DNA from: Streptomyces anulatus
Lineage (GTDB): Bacteria; Actinomycetota; Actinomycetes; Streptomycetales; Streptomycetaceae
Direction: 5' to 3'
DNA length: 64,000 nt
Assembly (NCBI RefSeq): GCF_014650675.1
Contig: NZ_BMVK01000006.1
Coordinates: forward strand, 310,001-374,000
The notes beneath the pieces were generated by a model. It was not told where the DNA came from. It did not search any database and worked only from the letters and a program-made list of their open reading frames with translations. The position numbers and the translations under genes were made by a program. This document shows, one piece after another, positions 49,486 through 58,122 of this stretch; position 1 is the first letter of the stretch; each line of letters opens with the position of its first letter.

Positions 49486-50508
49486 ATGAGCCCAGTCCCC
49501 CCACCAGGTCTCGACCCGGAGCTGCTGCGCCGCCACCTCGACCGGGAACGGCCGGGGCTGGTGAGCGGACCCCTCGAAGCGCGGCTGATCGAGGGCGGCC
49601 GCTCGAACCTCACGTACACCGTCAGCGACGGGACGGGCCGGTGGGTGGTGCGCAGGCCTCCGCTCGGCCATGTGCTGGCCACCGCGCACGACATGACGCG
49701 CGAGCACCGCGTGATCAGCGGCCTGTACCCCACCGCCGTACCCGTGCCGGAGCCGCTGCTGCTCTGCGAGGACGACAGCGTGATCGGCGCCCCGTTCTAT
49801 GTGATGGAGTACGTCGAGGGCACCCCGTACCGCACCGCCGAACAGCTCGCCCCGCTGGGCCCCGAGCGCACCCGGGCGGCGGTCCTCGGGCTCGTCGACA
49901 CCCTGGTCGACCTGCACGCCGTGGACCCGGGGGCGGTGGGGCTCGGGGACTTCGGGCGGCCCGACGGCTTCCTGGACCGGCAGTTGCGGCGCTGGGGCAA
50001 GCAGTTGGACGCCTCCCGCAACCGTGATCTGGCGGGCATCGACGAGCTGCACGCCTCCCTCGGCCGGGAGCTGCCCTCCTCCCCCGCACCCACCGTCGTC
50101 CACGGCGACTACCGCCTGGACAACGTGCTGCTCGGCTCCGACGACCGGATCAAGGCGGTCCTCGACTGGGAGATGTCCACGCTCGGCGATCCGCTGACCG
50201 ACCTCGGGCTGCTCGTGATGTACAGCTCCGACCTCGACCTGCCGAAATCGCCCGTCTCCACCACCAGCGGCGCGGCCGGGCATCCGTCGCCCGCCGAGCT
50301 GATCGAGCGCTACGCGGCCCGCTCGGGCCGGGACACCTCCGCCATCTCCTGGTACACCGCGTTCGCGTGGTTCAAGCTCGCCGTGATCCTGGAGGGCATC
50401 CACTACCGCTACACCCTCGGCCAGACCGTCGGCGCGGGCTTCGACCGGATCGGCGATCTGGTCCCCGTCTTCATCGAGCACGGCCTCACCACCCTCCAGG
50501 AAGGCTGA
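49486..50508 (+). CDS. Phosphotransferase family protein (ACAD10/11-like kinase)
   Basis: A 340-residue aminoglycoside-phosphotransferase-fold kinase of the type associated with acyl-CoA dehydrogenases. IEGGRSNLTYTVSDGTGRWVVRRPP carries the nucleotide loop and ATP lysine/arginine region, TVVHGDYRLDNVLL the catalytic Asp, and AVLDWEMSTLGDPLTDLGLL the metal Asp. In eukaryotes this domain is fused to ACAD10/ACAD11 and acts on 4-hydroxyacyl-CoAs; here it lies 5 nt before a separate acyl-CoA dehydrogenase, so a shared pathway for 4-hydroxy acids is a reasonable inference. ATG 49486 has GGAGG 8 nt upstream. Confidence 0.9.
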   Translation: MSPVPPPGLDPELLRRHLDRERPGLVSGPLEARLIEGGRSNLTYTVSDGTGRWVVRRPPLGHVLATAHDMTREHRVISGLYPTAVPVPEPLLLCEDDSVIGAPFYVMEYVEGTPYRTAEQLAPLGPERTRAAVLGLVDTLVDLHAVDPGAVGLGDFGRPDGFLDRQLRRWGKQLDASRNRDLAGIDELHASLGRELPSSPAPTVVHGDYRLDNVLLGSDDRIKAVLDWEMSTLGDPLTDLGLLVMYSSDLDLPKSPVSTTSGAAGHPSPAELIERYAARSGRDTSAISWYTAFAWFKLAVILEGIHYRYTLGQTVGAGFDRIGDLVPVFIEHGLTTLQEG

Positions 50509-50513
50509 ACCCC

Positions 50514-51728
50514 ATGGACTTCGCATTCGACGCCCGTACCGAGGAGCTGCGGAGCAGGCTGCTCGCGTTCATGGACGAGCACGTGTATCCGGCCGAGCAG
50601 GTCGCCGAGGAGCAGCGGGCGCTCCTCGCCTCCCCGTGGGACACCCCGGCGATCGTGGGCGAACTGAAGGCCGAGGCGCGGCGGCAGGGGCTGTGGAACC
50701 TCTTCCTGCCCGACGCGGAGTACGGGGCGGGGCTGACGAACCTCCAGTACGCCCCGCTCGCGGAGATCACCGGACGCTCCCCGCATCTCGCACCGACCGC
50801 GCTGAACTGCGCGGCCCCGGACACCGGGAACATGGAGGTGCTCTTCCAGTTCGCCACGGACGAGCAGAAGAAGCAGTGGCTGGAGCCGCTGCTCGCCGGG
50901 GAGATCCGCTCCGCGTTCGCGATGACGGAGCCGGACGTGGCGTCCTCGGACGCGACGAACATCGAGACCCGGATCGTCCGGGACGGCGACTCGTACGTCA
51001 TCAACGGCCGCAAGTGGTACATCTCCGGGGCGATGAACCCCGACTGCGCGGTCTTCATCGTGATGGGCAAGACCGACCCGGACGGCGCCGACATCCGCCG
51101 TCAGCAGTCGATGATCCTGGTGCCGCGCGACACCCCGGGGCTCGAAGTGCGGCGCGCCATGCGGGTGTACGGGTACGAGGACCACTCGCACGGCGGCCAC
51201 GCCGAGGTGGTCTTCCACGACGTACGGGTGCCCGCGGCCAACCTGATCGGTGAGGAGGGCGGCGGCTTCGCCATCGCTCAGGCTCGGCTGGGTCCGGGGC
51301 GGATCCACCACTGCATGCGGCTGATCGGGATGGCGGAGCGGGCCATCGAGCTGATGTGCCGCCGGGCCGTGGCGCGTACGGCGTTCGGCAAGCCACTCGC
51401 CCAGCAGGGCGTCGTGCAGAACTGGATCGCGGACGCCCGGGTCACGGTGGAGCAGCTGCGGCTGCTGGTGCTGAAGACGGCCTGGCTGATGGACACCGTG
51501 GGCAACAAGGGCGCGCACACCGAGATCCAGGCCATCAAGATCGCCACCCCGCGCGCGGTGGTGGACATCCTGGACTCCGCGGTGCAGCTGTACGGCGCGG
51601 GCGGGGTGAGCCAGGACTTCCCGCTGGCGGAGCTGTGGGCCTCGGCGCGGACGCTGCGGCTGGCGGACGGGCCGGACGAGGTGCACCAGCGGTCGCTGGC
51701 CCGGCGGGAGATCAAGCGGTACGTGTGA
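50514..51728 (+). CDS. Acyl-CoA dehydrogenase (ACAD11-like)
   Basis: A 404-residue flavin acyl-CoA dehydrogenase. Recognisable parts are FAMTEPDVASSDATNIET (FAD-binding signature), INGRKWYISGAMNPDCAVF, RVYGYEDHSHGGHAEVVF, GPGRIHHCMRLIGMAERAIE and the C-terminal QLYGAGGVSQDFPLAELWA with LADGPDEVHQRSLARREIKR. The catalytic base position cannot be fixed by eye. It is transcribed with the phosphotransferase gene 5 nt upstream. Probably acts on hydroxylated or branched acyl-CoAs. A strong terminator follows. Confidence 0.94.
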   Translation: MDFAFDARTEELRSRLLAFMDEHVYPAEQVAEEQRALLASPWDTPAIVGELKAEARRQGLWNLFLPDAEYGAGLTNLQYAPLAEITGRSPHLAPTALNCAAPDTGNMEVLFQFATDEQKKQWLEPLLAGEIRSAFAMTEPDVASSDATNIETRIVRDGDSYVINGRKWYISGAMNPDCAVFIVMGKTDPDGADIRRQQSMILVPRDTPGLEVRRAMRVYGYEDHSHGGHAEVVFHDVRVPAANLIGEEGGGFAIAQARLGPGRIHHCMRLIGMAERAIELMCRRAVARTAFGKPLAQQGVVQNWIADARVTVEQLRLLVLKTAWLMDTVGNKGAHTEIQAIKIATPRAVVDILDSAVQLYGAGGVSQDFPLAELWASARTLRLADGPDEVHQRSLARREIKRYV

Positions 51729-51734
51729 GCCGCG

Positions 51735-51774
51735 AGCGGCCCCCTCCCGAGGTGCTCTTCGGGAGGGGGCCGCT
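51735..51774. terminator. Bidirectional terminator
   Basis: Perfect 16-bp stem (51735-51750 with 51759-51774), 8-nt loop, between the acyl-CoA dehydrogenase and the convergent aminopeptidase gene. Confidence 0.9.
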
Positions 51775-51790
51775 GCCGGGCGGTCGACGG

Positions 51791-53125
51791 TCAGAAGGTG
51801 AGCTTCCAGCTGTCGATGTAGCCGGTGTCCTGCCGGGCGACGTCCTGGACGCGGAGCTTCCAGGAGCCGTTGGCCACCTCGGCGGCGGCGTTGACCGTGT
51901 ACGTCGTGATGACGTTGTCGGCCGAGTCGCCGCTGCTGGAGTTCTTCAGCCGGTACGCGGTGCCGTCCGGGGCCACCAGGTCGACGACCAGGTCGCCGCG
52001 CCAGGTGTGCTTGATGTCGACGCCGACCTGGAGGGCGGCCGGGGCGTTGCCGGTCCGTCCGGTGACCGCGACCGGCGAGGTCACCGCCGCTCCCCCGTCC
52101 GGGATGGCGACGTCGGCGGTGTTGCTGAACACGCCCTCGCCGGTGGGCGGTTCGCCGGCGGCGGACAGGGTCCAGATGGCGTGTGCGGCGGCGTCGCTGT
52201 TGCGGTCCAGGGCGGTGTCGTTGATGTTGCTCGTGGTGTCGCAGGACGAGTGGTAGCAGCGGTCGAAGGCCTGCCCCGCGGTCCCGCCCCACTTCTGCGC
52301 CTGGGCGGCGGACTTGGTGTAGCCGGCGCCGGTGAAGAGTCCGCCGACGGGGACGCCGACGTTCTTGAACGGGGCGTGGTCGGAGCGGCCGTCGCCCTCG
52401 GTCTCGATCTCGGTCGGGATCGACAGGCCGGCGAAGTAGTCCTTGAAGGTCTTCTCGATGACCGGGTCGTCGTCGTAGACGAAGTAGCCGGCGTTGGGTG
52501 AGCCGATCATGTCGAAGTTGAGATAGCCGGAGAGCTTGGAGCGCTCGGTGGACGGCAGGTTGTTGACGTAGTACTTCGATCCGATCAGGCCCAGCTCCTC
52601 GGCGCCCCACCAGGCGAACCGCAGGTGCTTGTCGGGCTGGTACTGGGCGCGGGAGACGGCGAGAGCGGTCTCCAGCACGCCGGCCGAGCCGGAGCCGTTG
52701 TCGTTGATCCCGGCGCCGGAGGAGACCGAGTCGAGGTGGGCCCCGGCCATCAGGACCTTGTTCGGGTCGCCGCCGGGCCAGTCGGCTATCAGGTTGTAGC
52801 CGGTGGCTCCGCCGGAGGTGAACTGCTGGAGCGTGGTGGTGTATCCGGCCGCGTCGAGCTTGGCCTTCACATAGTCGACGGACGCCTTGTAGCCGGGGCG
52901 GCCGTGGGCGCGGTTGCCGCCGTTGTTCGCGGCGATCGTCGAGAGCTGTGTGAGGTGGGCCTTGACGTTGGCCAGGGGGATGTCGGGCGCCGCCGCGGCG
53001 GCCGCCGCCGGTGCCGGCTCGCCGGCGGCCTGGGCGGCCGGTGCTCCGGCCGCGAGGACGGCGGCGAGGGGGACGGCCAGGGCGGCCGCCGGGGATCTGC
53101 GCAGGGTGAAACGGTTCGGTCTCAT
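51791..53125 (-). CDS. Secreted M28 aminopeptidase with P-domain (SGAP-like)
   Basis: A 444-residue exported leucine-type aminopeptidase. Signal peptide and short propeptide (1-45), zinc peptidase domain (46 to about 325) and a C-terminal proprotein-convertase P-domain (about 327-444). With mature Ala1 at residue 46, every active-site residue of the S. griseus aminopeptidase is in register: His130, Asp142, Glu177, Asp205 and His292 as zinc ligands, Glu176 as base and Tyr291. The mature part is very close to the S. griseus sequence as I remember it. ATG 53125. It removes N-terminal hydrophobic residues from extracellular peptides. Single gene with a long upstream region. Confidence 0.95.
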   Translation of the reverse strand: MRPNRFTLRRSPAAALAVPLAAVLAAGAPAAQAAGEPAPAAAAAAAPDIPLANVKAHLTQLSTIAANNGGNRAHGRPGYKASVDYVKAKLDAAGYTTTLQQFTSGGATGYNLIADWPGGDPNKVLMAGAHLDSVSSGAGINDNGSGSAGVLETALAVSRAQYQPDKHLRFAWWGAEELGLIGSKYYVNNLPSTERSKLSGYLNFDMIGSPNAGYFVYDDDPVIEKTFKDYFAGLSIPTEIETEGDGRSDHAPFKNVGVPVGGLFTGAGYTKSAAQAQKWGGTAGQAFDRCYHSSCDTTSNINDTALDRNSDAAAHAIWTLSAAGEPPTGEGVFSNTADVAIPDGGAAVTSPVAVTGRTGNAPAALQVGVDIKHTWRGDLVVDLVAPDGTAYRLKNSSSGDSADNVITTYTVNAAAEVANGSWKLRVQDVARQDTGYIDSWKLTF

Positions 53126-53461
53126 TCACGGGCTCCGGATTCCGTTGGGGACTGACGGAACGTGCGGGGGGTCCCCGGCCGTGTGGTGATCCGGCCGGGT
53201 CCTGGAGCGTGGGCCCAGGGGCCCAGAGGTGCGCAATGCGTGACCGATGCTCAAGGAAGTGACCGTGCTCCGTCAAGAGCGGAAACCGGACAGAACCGTT
53301 CTATTAACGAACAGTGCTGTGCCCATGAACCCTGGCGCCTCATCGGGAGGCAGGACATACGTCATATATCCAGACTCACCCCGACCGGCGGAGCGGGCCA
53401 GTGGATGGCCCGGGCCCCGCTCCGGAGCGATGCGGGTGCCGGGGGCCGGGGCGCCGGTGCG
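53126..53461 (-). other. Upstream region of the aminopeptidase gene
   Basis: No gene is visible in these 336 nt. It should hold the promoter of the leftward aminopeptidase gene. A noticeably AT-rich patch at 53290-53375 contains GTTC-TATTAAC-GAAC (53298-53312), a 4-bp inverted repeat of operator size, and CATACGTCATATAT. The leftward TetR gene ends at 53462. Confidence 0.5.
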
Positions 53462-54055
53462 TTACGGGCGCAGGGCCCGTAGCAGCAGGTCCGCGAGGTG
53501 GTCGGCGACCTCCTGGCGGCTGAGCGGGCCGTCCGGGCGGTACCAGGTGGAGAGGTGGTGGACCGAGCCGAAGTGGTAGTCGACGACCAGGTCGGCGGGG
53601 GTGGCCGAGGAGAACACGCCGCTGCGCTGGCCCTCCTCGATCAGGGCCCGGAAGCGCTCGTGGTACCGGCGGCGCTCGACGCGCACCTGCTTGTTCTTCT
53701 CGGGGCTCAGGTGGTGCATGGAGCGGAAGAAGATCGCCGCGTCGTCCAGGTTGTCGATGGTCGTGACGACCACGTCGGCCGCCGCGTCGCGCAGTCGCTG
53801 CTCGATGGGCGCCTCGGCGTCCGCGAAGGCGTCCAGCCGCTCCTGCTGGAGCCGCAGCACCCGGGCGTAGACCTCCTGGAGCAGGTCTTCCTTGGAGCCG
53901 AAGTAGTGGTAGAGCGCCCCCTTGGTGACGCCCGCCGCCTCGACGATCTCCTGGACCGAGGTGCGGTCGTACCCGCGCTCGGCGAAGAGCCGGGTGGCGG
54001 CGGCCAGCAGCCTCTGAGGGACAGGAGCGCCGTTCTGATCCGTCGCCTTGGCCAT
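53462..54055 (-). CDS. TetR-family regulator
   Basis: A 197-residue TetR repressor. N-terminal helix-turn-helix TSVQEIVEAAGVTKGALYHY (about 25-45), followed by a ligand domain with FRSMHHLSPEKNKQVRVERRRYH. This type is common next to acyl-CoA genes and binds acyl-CoA or CoA-like ligands. ATG 54055 has GGAAGGTGG upstream. It is the last gene of SDR - acyl-CoA ligase - TetR, 49 nt after the ligase, so it likely autoregulates that operon through the site at 56604. Confidence 0.9.
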   Translation of the reverse strand: MAKATDQNGAPVPQRLLAAATRLFAERGYDRTSVQEIVEAAGVTKGALYHYFGSKEDLLQEVYARVLRLQQERLDAFADAEAPIEQRLRDAAADVVVTTIDNLDDAAIFFRSMHHLSPEKNKQVRVERRRYHERFRALIEEGQRSGVFSSATPADLVVDYHFGSVHHLSTWYRPDGPLSRQEVADHLADLLLRALRP

Positions 54056-54104
54056 GAGCCGCCACCTTCCTTTCGTACCGTGCGTGCGCTGTTTCGACGC
54101 CGTT

Positions 54105-55802
54105 CTAACGGGGGGAACGCAGTTCCCGCCTGAGGATCTTCCCACTCGCCGTCTTCGGCAGCTCGGCCAGGATCTCCACCTCGCGCGGATACTTGTACGC
54201 GGCGAGCCGTTCCTCGCAGTACGCGCTCAGCTCGCCGGGCTCCACCGAGGCCCCCGGACGCAGACTCACGTACGCCCGGACCGTCTCCCCCCGGTACGCG
54301 TCGGGCACGCCCACGACGGCCGCCTCGCGCACCGCCGGGTGGGTGTAGAGGACATCCTCCACCTCGCGCGGCCACACCTTGAACCCGGAGGCGTTGATCA
54401 TGTCCTTCTTGCGGTCGACGACGTACAGCCAGCCCGCCGCGTCCATGAAGCCGATGTCGCCGGTGCGCAGCTCGCCGTCAGGGAAGGCGGCGGCCGTGGC
54501 CTCGGGGAGGTTCCAGTAGCCGGAGACGACCTGGGGGCCGCGCACCGCGATCTCGCCCTGCTCCCCGAAGGGGACCTCCCGGCCCGTCTCGTCGAGGATC
54601 CGGACGAAGGTGTCGGGGCCAGGTACGCCCACGGAGAGCGTGCCCGAGACCGGGTCCACCGGGGCCTCGTGCTCGGGCGGGACCGAGGCGCAGGGGGCGG
54701 TGCACTCGGTGAGTCCGTAGCCGTTGCGGATGTACGGGCCGAAGCCCGCGCGGAACTTCTCCACGAGCGCGGGCGGCAGCGGCGCGCCGCCGGAGGAGAT
54801 CACCCGGAACGAGGCGAAGTGGTCCGGGGTGACGTCCGGATGCGCGGCCAGCGCCATGAAGGCGGTGGACGGGCCGACGGTGTAGGCGGGACGGTGGGCG
54901 GCGAAGGCCTCCAGGACGACGCCCGCCTCGAAGCGGTAGGCCAGGACGAGGGTGCCCGCGTTGCTGACGCAGGCGGCGAACTGGCAGACCATGCCGGTGA
55001 TGTGGAAGAGCGGGGCGAGCGCGAAGTAGGCGGAACCCTCGGCGATCGGGTGACCGGCGCGCTGGCGTTCGGCGTTGACCATGATGTTGCCGTGGGCGTT
55101 CATCGCGCCCTTGGGGGTGCCGCTCGTCCCGGAGGTGTAGCTGATCAGCGCCACGTCGGCGGCGGTGAGCTCCCGGCCCTCGGGGGCCGGGTTCCCGGCA
55201 CGGGCCGCGGTGAGCAGGTCGTCGGCGAGGTCGTCGGGGCCGGGGGCCGGGAGCCGCTCGAAGCCGAGGACGCGGGGGTCGTTCACGCTCTGGAGGTCCA
55301 GCTCGCAGGCGGTGAGCGCGATACGGAGGTCCGGGGCCGCCGCCGCGGTGTCCCGCAGATACGCCTCCCACGCCCGGTCCGAGCAGATCAGCGCGGTGAC
55401 CCCGGCGTCCGCGAGGACGTGGCCGACCTCGCCGGACTTGTACATCGGGTTGAGGGGGACGACGGTCGCGCCCGCCTTCCAGGCACCGAGCAGCGCGAGG
55501 ACGAAGTGCGGGCTGTTCTGGAGCATGATCGCGACCCGGTCGCCCCGGCGCAGCCCCCGGGCGGCGAGGTGTCCGGCCACCGAGTCGGACAGCCCGTCGG
55601 TCTCCCGGTAGCTCAGGCGGCCGTCGAAGTAGGCCAGCGCCGGGTGCTCGGGCGCGCGCCGGACGGCGTCCCGGAAGGAGTGCAGCACGGTCGCGGGCGG
55701 GGTGACGGGGGCGCGCTGGGCGTCGCTGAGCAGGGCGAGCCACGGCTGGGCGGCGTAGATCGAGCCGCCGGGGGCCGGAGCGGCGGAGGTCGGGTCGCTC
55801 AT
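54105..55802 (-). CDS. Acyl-CoA ligase (AMP-binding)
   Basis: A 565-residue ANL-superfamily CoA ligase that activates a carboxylic acid as its adenylate and then thioester. The phosphate loop YTSGTSGTPKG is at 222-232, the adenine motif NGYGLTECTAP follows, then LRTGDIGFMDAAGWLYVVDR and the C-terminal catalytic lysine in LPKTASGKILRRE. The substrate class (fatty or aromatic acid) is open. ATG 55802 overlaps the stop of the SDR gene by 4 nt (ATGA). Second gene of the SDR-ligase-TetR operon. Confidence 0.94.
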   Translation of the reverse strand: MSDPTSAAPAPGGSIYAAQPWLALLSDAQRAPVTPPATVLHSFRDAVRRAPEHPALAYFDGRLSYRETDGLSDSVAGHLAARGLRRGDRVAIMLQNSPHFVLALLGAWKAGATVVPLNPMYKSGEVGHVLADAGVTALICSDRAWEAYLRDTAAAAPDLRIALTACELDLQSVNDPRVLGFERLPAPGPDDLADDLLTAARAGNPAPEGRELTAADVALISYTSGTSGTPKGAMNAHGNIMVNAERQRAGHPIAEGSAYFALAPLFHITGMVCQFAACVSNAGTLVLAYRFEAGVVLEAFAAHRPAYTVGPSTAFMALAAHPDVTPDHFASFRVISSGGAPLPPALVEKFRAGFGPYIRNGYGLTECTAPCASVPPEHEAPVDPVSGTLSVGVPGPDTFVRILDETGREVPFGEQGEIAVRGPQVVSGYWNLPEATAAAFPDGELRTGDIGFMDAAGWLYVVDRKKDMINASGFKVWPREVEDVLYTHPAVREAAVVGVPDAYRGETVRAYVSLRPGASVEPGELSAYCEERLAAYKYPREVEILAELPKTASGKILRRELRSPR

Positions 55803-56569
55803 GCCTCGCTCGCCTCCCACTTCTGCTGGAGGCGGTTCATACCGCGCATCCACCGGTCGGGGTCGGCGGCGCGGGCCTGGTAGTAGCGGGCCACCTCGGG
55901 GTGCGGCAGGACCAGGAAGCGGTCGGCGTCCATCGCCTCGAACAGCGCGTCGGCCACGACGTCCGGTTCGACGGCCCCGGGGCCGAGGACCAGCTCGCCG
56001 GCCGAACCCGCCGCGGTGAGCATGTCGGTGCGGACGCCCTGCGGGCAGATCGCGTGGACCTTGATCCCGCGGTGGCGGTAGGTGAGCGAGAGCCACTCGG
56101 CGAAGGCGACCGCCCCGTGCTTGGTGACGCTGTACGGGGCCGCGCCGATCATCGTCAGCAGCCCGGCCGCGGAGGCGGTCGTGACGAACCGGCCGCTGCC
56201 GCGCTCCAGCCAGTCCGGCAGGAGGGCCCTGGCCGCGCGGACATGGGCCATCACATTGACGTCCCAGGCGGCCGCCCAGACCTCCTCGTCGGCGAACACG
56301 TCGCCGGGCGAGGCCAGGCCCGCGTTGGCGCAGTAGACGTCCACCGTGCCGTCCAGCGCCTCCCGGGCGGCGTCCACGATGCCCGAGGCGTCCCCGGCGA
56401 CGGCGAAGCCGCCGATCTCCTTCGCGAGCGGCTCGATCCGCGCGAGGTCGAGGTCGTTGACGACGACCCGCGCACCCCCGGCGGCGAATCTGCGGGCCAG
56501 AGCGGCTCCGATGCCGCCTCCGGCCCCTGTGACCACTACGCCGGCGCCCTGCACCGTACTCATCGTCAT
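55799..56569 (-). CDS. Short-chain dehydrogenase/reductase
   Basis: A 256-residue classical SDR. Cofactor motif VVVTGAGGGIGAALARRF, NDLDLARIEP favouring NAD(H), CANAG, and the active-site Tyr/Lys in APYSVTKHGAVAFAEW. It likely oxidises a hydroxyacyl intermediate for the downstream ligase pathway. ATG 56569 is preferred (AAGGG 4 nt upstream); ATG 56563 is two codons later. First gene of the operon. Confidence 0.92.
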   Translation of the reverse strand: MTMSTVQGAGVVVTGAGGGIGAALARRFAAGGARVVVNDLDLARIEPLAKEIGGFAVAGDASGIVDAAREALDGTVDVYCANAGLASPGDVFADEEVWAAAWDVNVMAHVRAARALLPDWLERGSGRFVTTASAAGLLTMIGAAPYSVTKHGAVAFAEWLSLTYRHRGIKVHAICPQGVRTDMLTAAGSAGELVLGPGAVEPDVVADALFEAMDADRFLVLPHPEVARYYQARAADPDRWMRGMNRLQQKWEASEA

Positions 56570-56603
56570 CCCGCCCTTCCGATCCGGCTGCACCGGCAGA
56601 CTA

Positions 56604-56615
56604 ACCGGTCGGTAT
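56604..56615. promoter_or_regulatory. Operator candidate upstream of SDR-ligase-TetR operon
   Basis: ACCGGTCGGTAT, whose reverse complement ATACCGACCGGT matches the site at 49416-49427 in 11 of 12 positions. It lies 35 nt upstream of the SDR start, as expected for a TetR operator over the promoter. Confidence 0.5.
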
Positions 56616-56770
56616 GTGATCCGGGAAGGGTCGGGCGCGGGCCGGACGGGGCCCGTACGGATCTCCGGGACCGGCTCGGGGAATCGGCGCGGTCCAGGTC
56701 GTTCCGTGCGGCCCCGGGCCGCGCTAGCGTGCGTGGCCATGACAGTCGGCGCGATCATGGAGGTTACGGA

Positions 56771-58051
56771 ATGAGCCTGTCCCGACGTGGTGTGCTGGCA
56801 GCGGGAGGCGCCGTGGGAGCGCTCGCGGCGACAGCGGCGGGCGCCGGTCCCGCCGCGGCGTCGGCCGCCCCCGGACGCGGCTCCGGGCACGGGCGGGGCC
56901 GGGTCCTCACCGGTTTCGACCGGCTGGCGGCCGACGGCTACCGGCTGCTGCGGGGCCAGAAGGTCGGGGTCGTCACCAACCCGACCGGCGTCACGGCCGA
57001 CGTCCGGCACATCGTCGACGTGATGCACCCGGACGCGCGCGTGAACCTGACCGCCGTCTTCGGCCCCGAGCACGGGTTCCGGGGCACCGCGCAGGCGGGC
57101 GGCTCCGAGGGCCGCTACGACGATCCGGCGACCGGGCTGCCGGTCTACGACACGTACCTCAAGAGCGGGCAGCCGCTCGCGGACGTCTTCACCGCCTCGG
57201 GCGTGGACACCGTCGTCTTCGACATCCAGGACGCGGGCGCGCGCTTCTACACGTACATCTGGACGCTGTACGACTGCATGGAGGCGGCGGCGCTCGCGGG
57301 CAAGCGCCTCGTCGTGCTGGACCGGCCGAACCCGGTGACCGGGCGGGCGGCGCTCGGCCCGGTGCTGGACCCGGCGTTCGGCACGTTCGTCGGCCGCCGG
57401 GAGATCGCGCAGGCGCACGGGATGACGGTGGCGGAGCTGGCGCTGTTCTTCAACGCGGAGTTCCTGCACGAGAATCCGGCGCGGCTGGACGTGGTGACGA
57501 TGTCGGGGTGGCGGCGCTCGGACTTCTTCGACGAGACCGGGCTGCCGTGGGTGCCGCCGAGCCCGAACATGCCGACGCCCGAGACGGCTCTCGTCTACTC
57601 CGGCACCTGCCTCTTCGAGGGCACGAACCTCTCCGAGGGCCGCGGCACCACGCGCCCCTTCGAGCTGCTGGGAGCGGAGGGCGTCGACCACCGCTGGGCG
57701 GCCGCCGCGAACGCCCTGGAGCTGCCGGGGGTGGCCTTCCGCGAGGCGTACTTCGCGCCGACCTTCTCCAAGTTCGCGGGGAAGACGGTGGGCGGGGTGC
57801 AGGTGCACGTCCAGGACCGGGAGGTCTTCGACCCGGTCCGCACCGGGATCGCCCTGCTGGTGACGGCGAAGCAGAGCTGGAGCGGCTTCGCCTGGCGGCC
57901 GGACAACTGGATCGACAAGCTCACCGGGAACACCCGGGTCCGCACGATGATCGACGCGGGCGCCGACACCGACACGGTGGTACGGGCATGGCAGCAGGAC
58001 CTGTCGGCGTTCCGGGCGAAGCGGCGGAGGTATCTGCGGTACGGCGGATAG
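56771..58051 (+). CDS. Exported DUF1343 protein, NamZ-like exo-beta-N-acetylmuramidase
   Basis: A 426-residue exported protein with a twin-arginine-like signal (MSLSRRGVLAAGGAVGALAA, ending near ASA at residue 31). The rest is DUF1343, now the GH171 family, whose Bacillus member NamZ removes terminal N-acetylmuramic acid from peptidoglycan fragments. Conserved stretches include VGVVTNPTGV, FGPEHGFRGTAQAG, VFDIQDAGARFYTYIWTLYD, LDRPNPVTG, SPNMPTPETALVYSGTCLFE and NLSEGRGTTRPFE. It probably recycles cell-wall muropeptide sugars outside the membrane. ATG 56771, with a weak TTACGGA ribosome site. A hairpin follows. Confidence 0.9.
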   Translation: MSLSRRGVLAAGGAVGALAATAAGAGPAAASAAPGRGSGHGRGRVLTGFDRLAADGYRLLRGQKVGVVTNPTGVTADVRHIVDVMHPDARVNLTAVFGPEHGFRGTAQAGGSEGRYDDPATGLPVYDTYLKSGQPLADVFTASGVDTVVFDIQDAGARFYTYIWTLYDCMEAAALAGKRLVVLDRPNPVTGRAALGPVLDPAFGTFVGRREIAQAHGMTVAELALFFNAEFLHENPARLDVVTMSGWRRSDFFDETGLPWVPPSPNMPTPETALVYSGTCLFEGTNLSEGRGTTRPFELLGAEGVDHRWAAAANALELPGVAFREAYFAPTFSKFAGKTVGGVQVHVQDREVFDPVRTGIALLVTAKQSWSGFAWRPDNWIDKLTGNTRVRTMIDAGADTDTVVRAWQQDLSAFRAKRRRYLRYGG

Positions 58052-58058
58052 CGCGGAC

Positions 58059-58088
58059 GTCCCGGACCCGGCCCGCCGGGTCCGGGAC
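58059..58088. terminator. Bidirectional terminator
   Basis: GTCCCGGACCCGGC-CC-GCCGGGTCCGGGAC: 14-bp perfect arms, between the NamZ-like gene and the convergent GNAT gene. Confidence 0.85.
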
Positions 58089-58122
58089 GGCGGGTCCGGG
58101 ACGGCGGGTCCGGGACGGCGGT
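58081..58122. repeat. Three tandem copies of a 14-bp unit
   Basis: TCCGGGACGGCGGG at 58081-58094, 58095-58108 and 58109-58122 (last base changed). They overlap the right arm of the terminator, so they probably arose by slippage on it. Confidence 0.85.

Noticed and set aside
54048..55883. Long plus-strand frame opposite the acyl-CoA ligase gene
   Set aside because: The ligase has all ANL motifs and an overlapping operon start; the antisense frame has no recognisable content.
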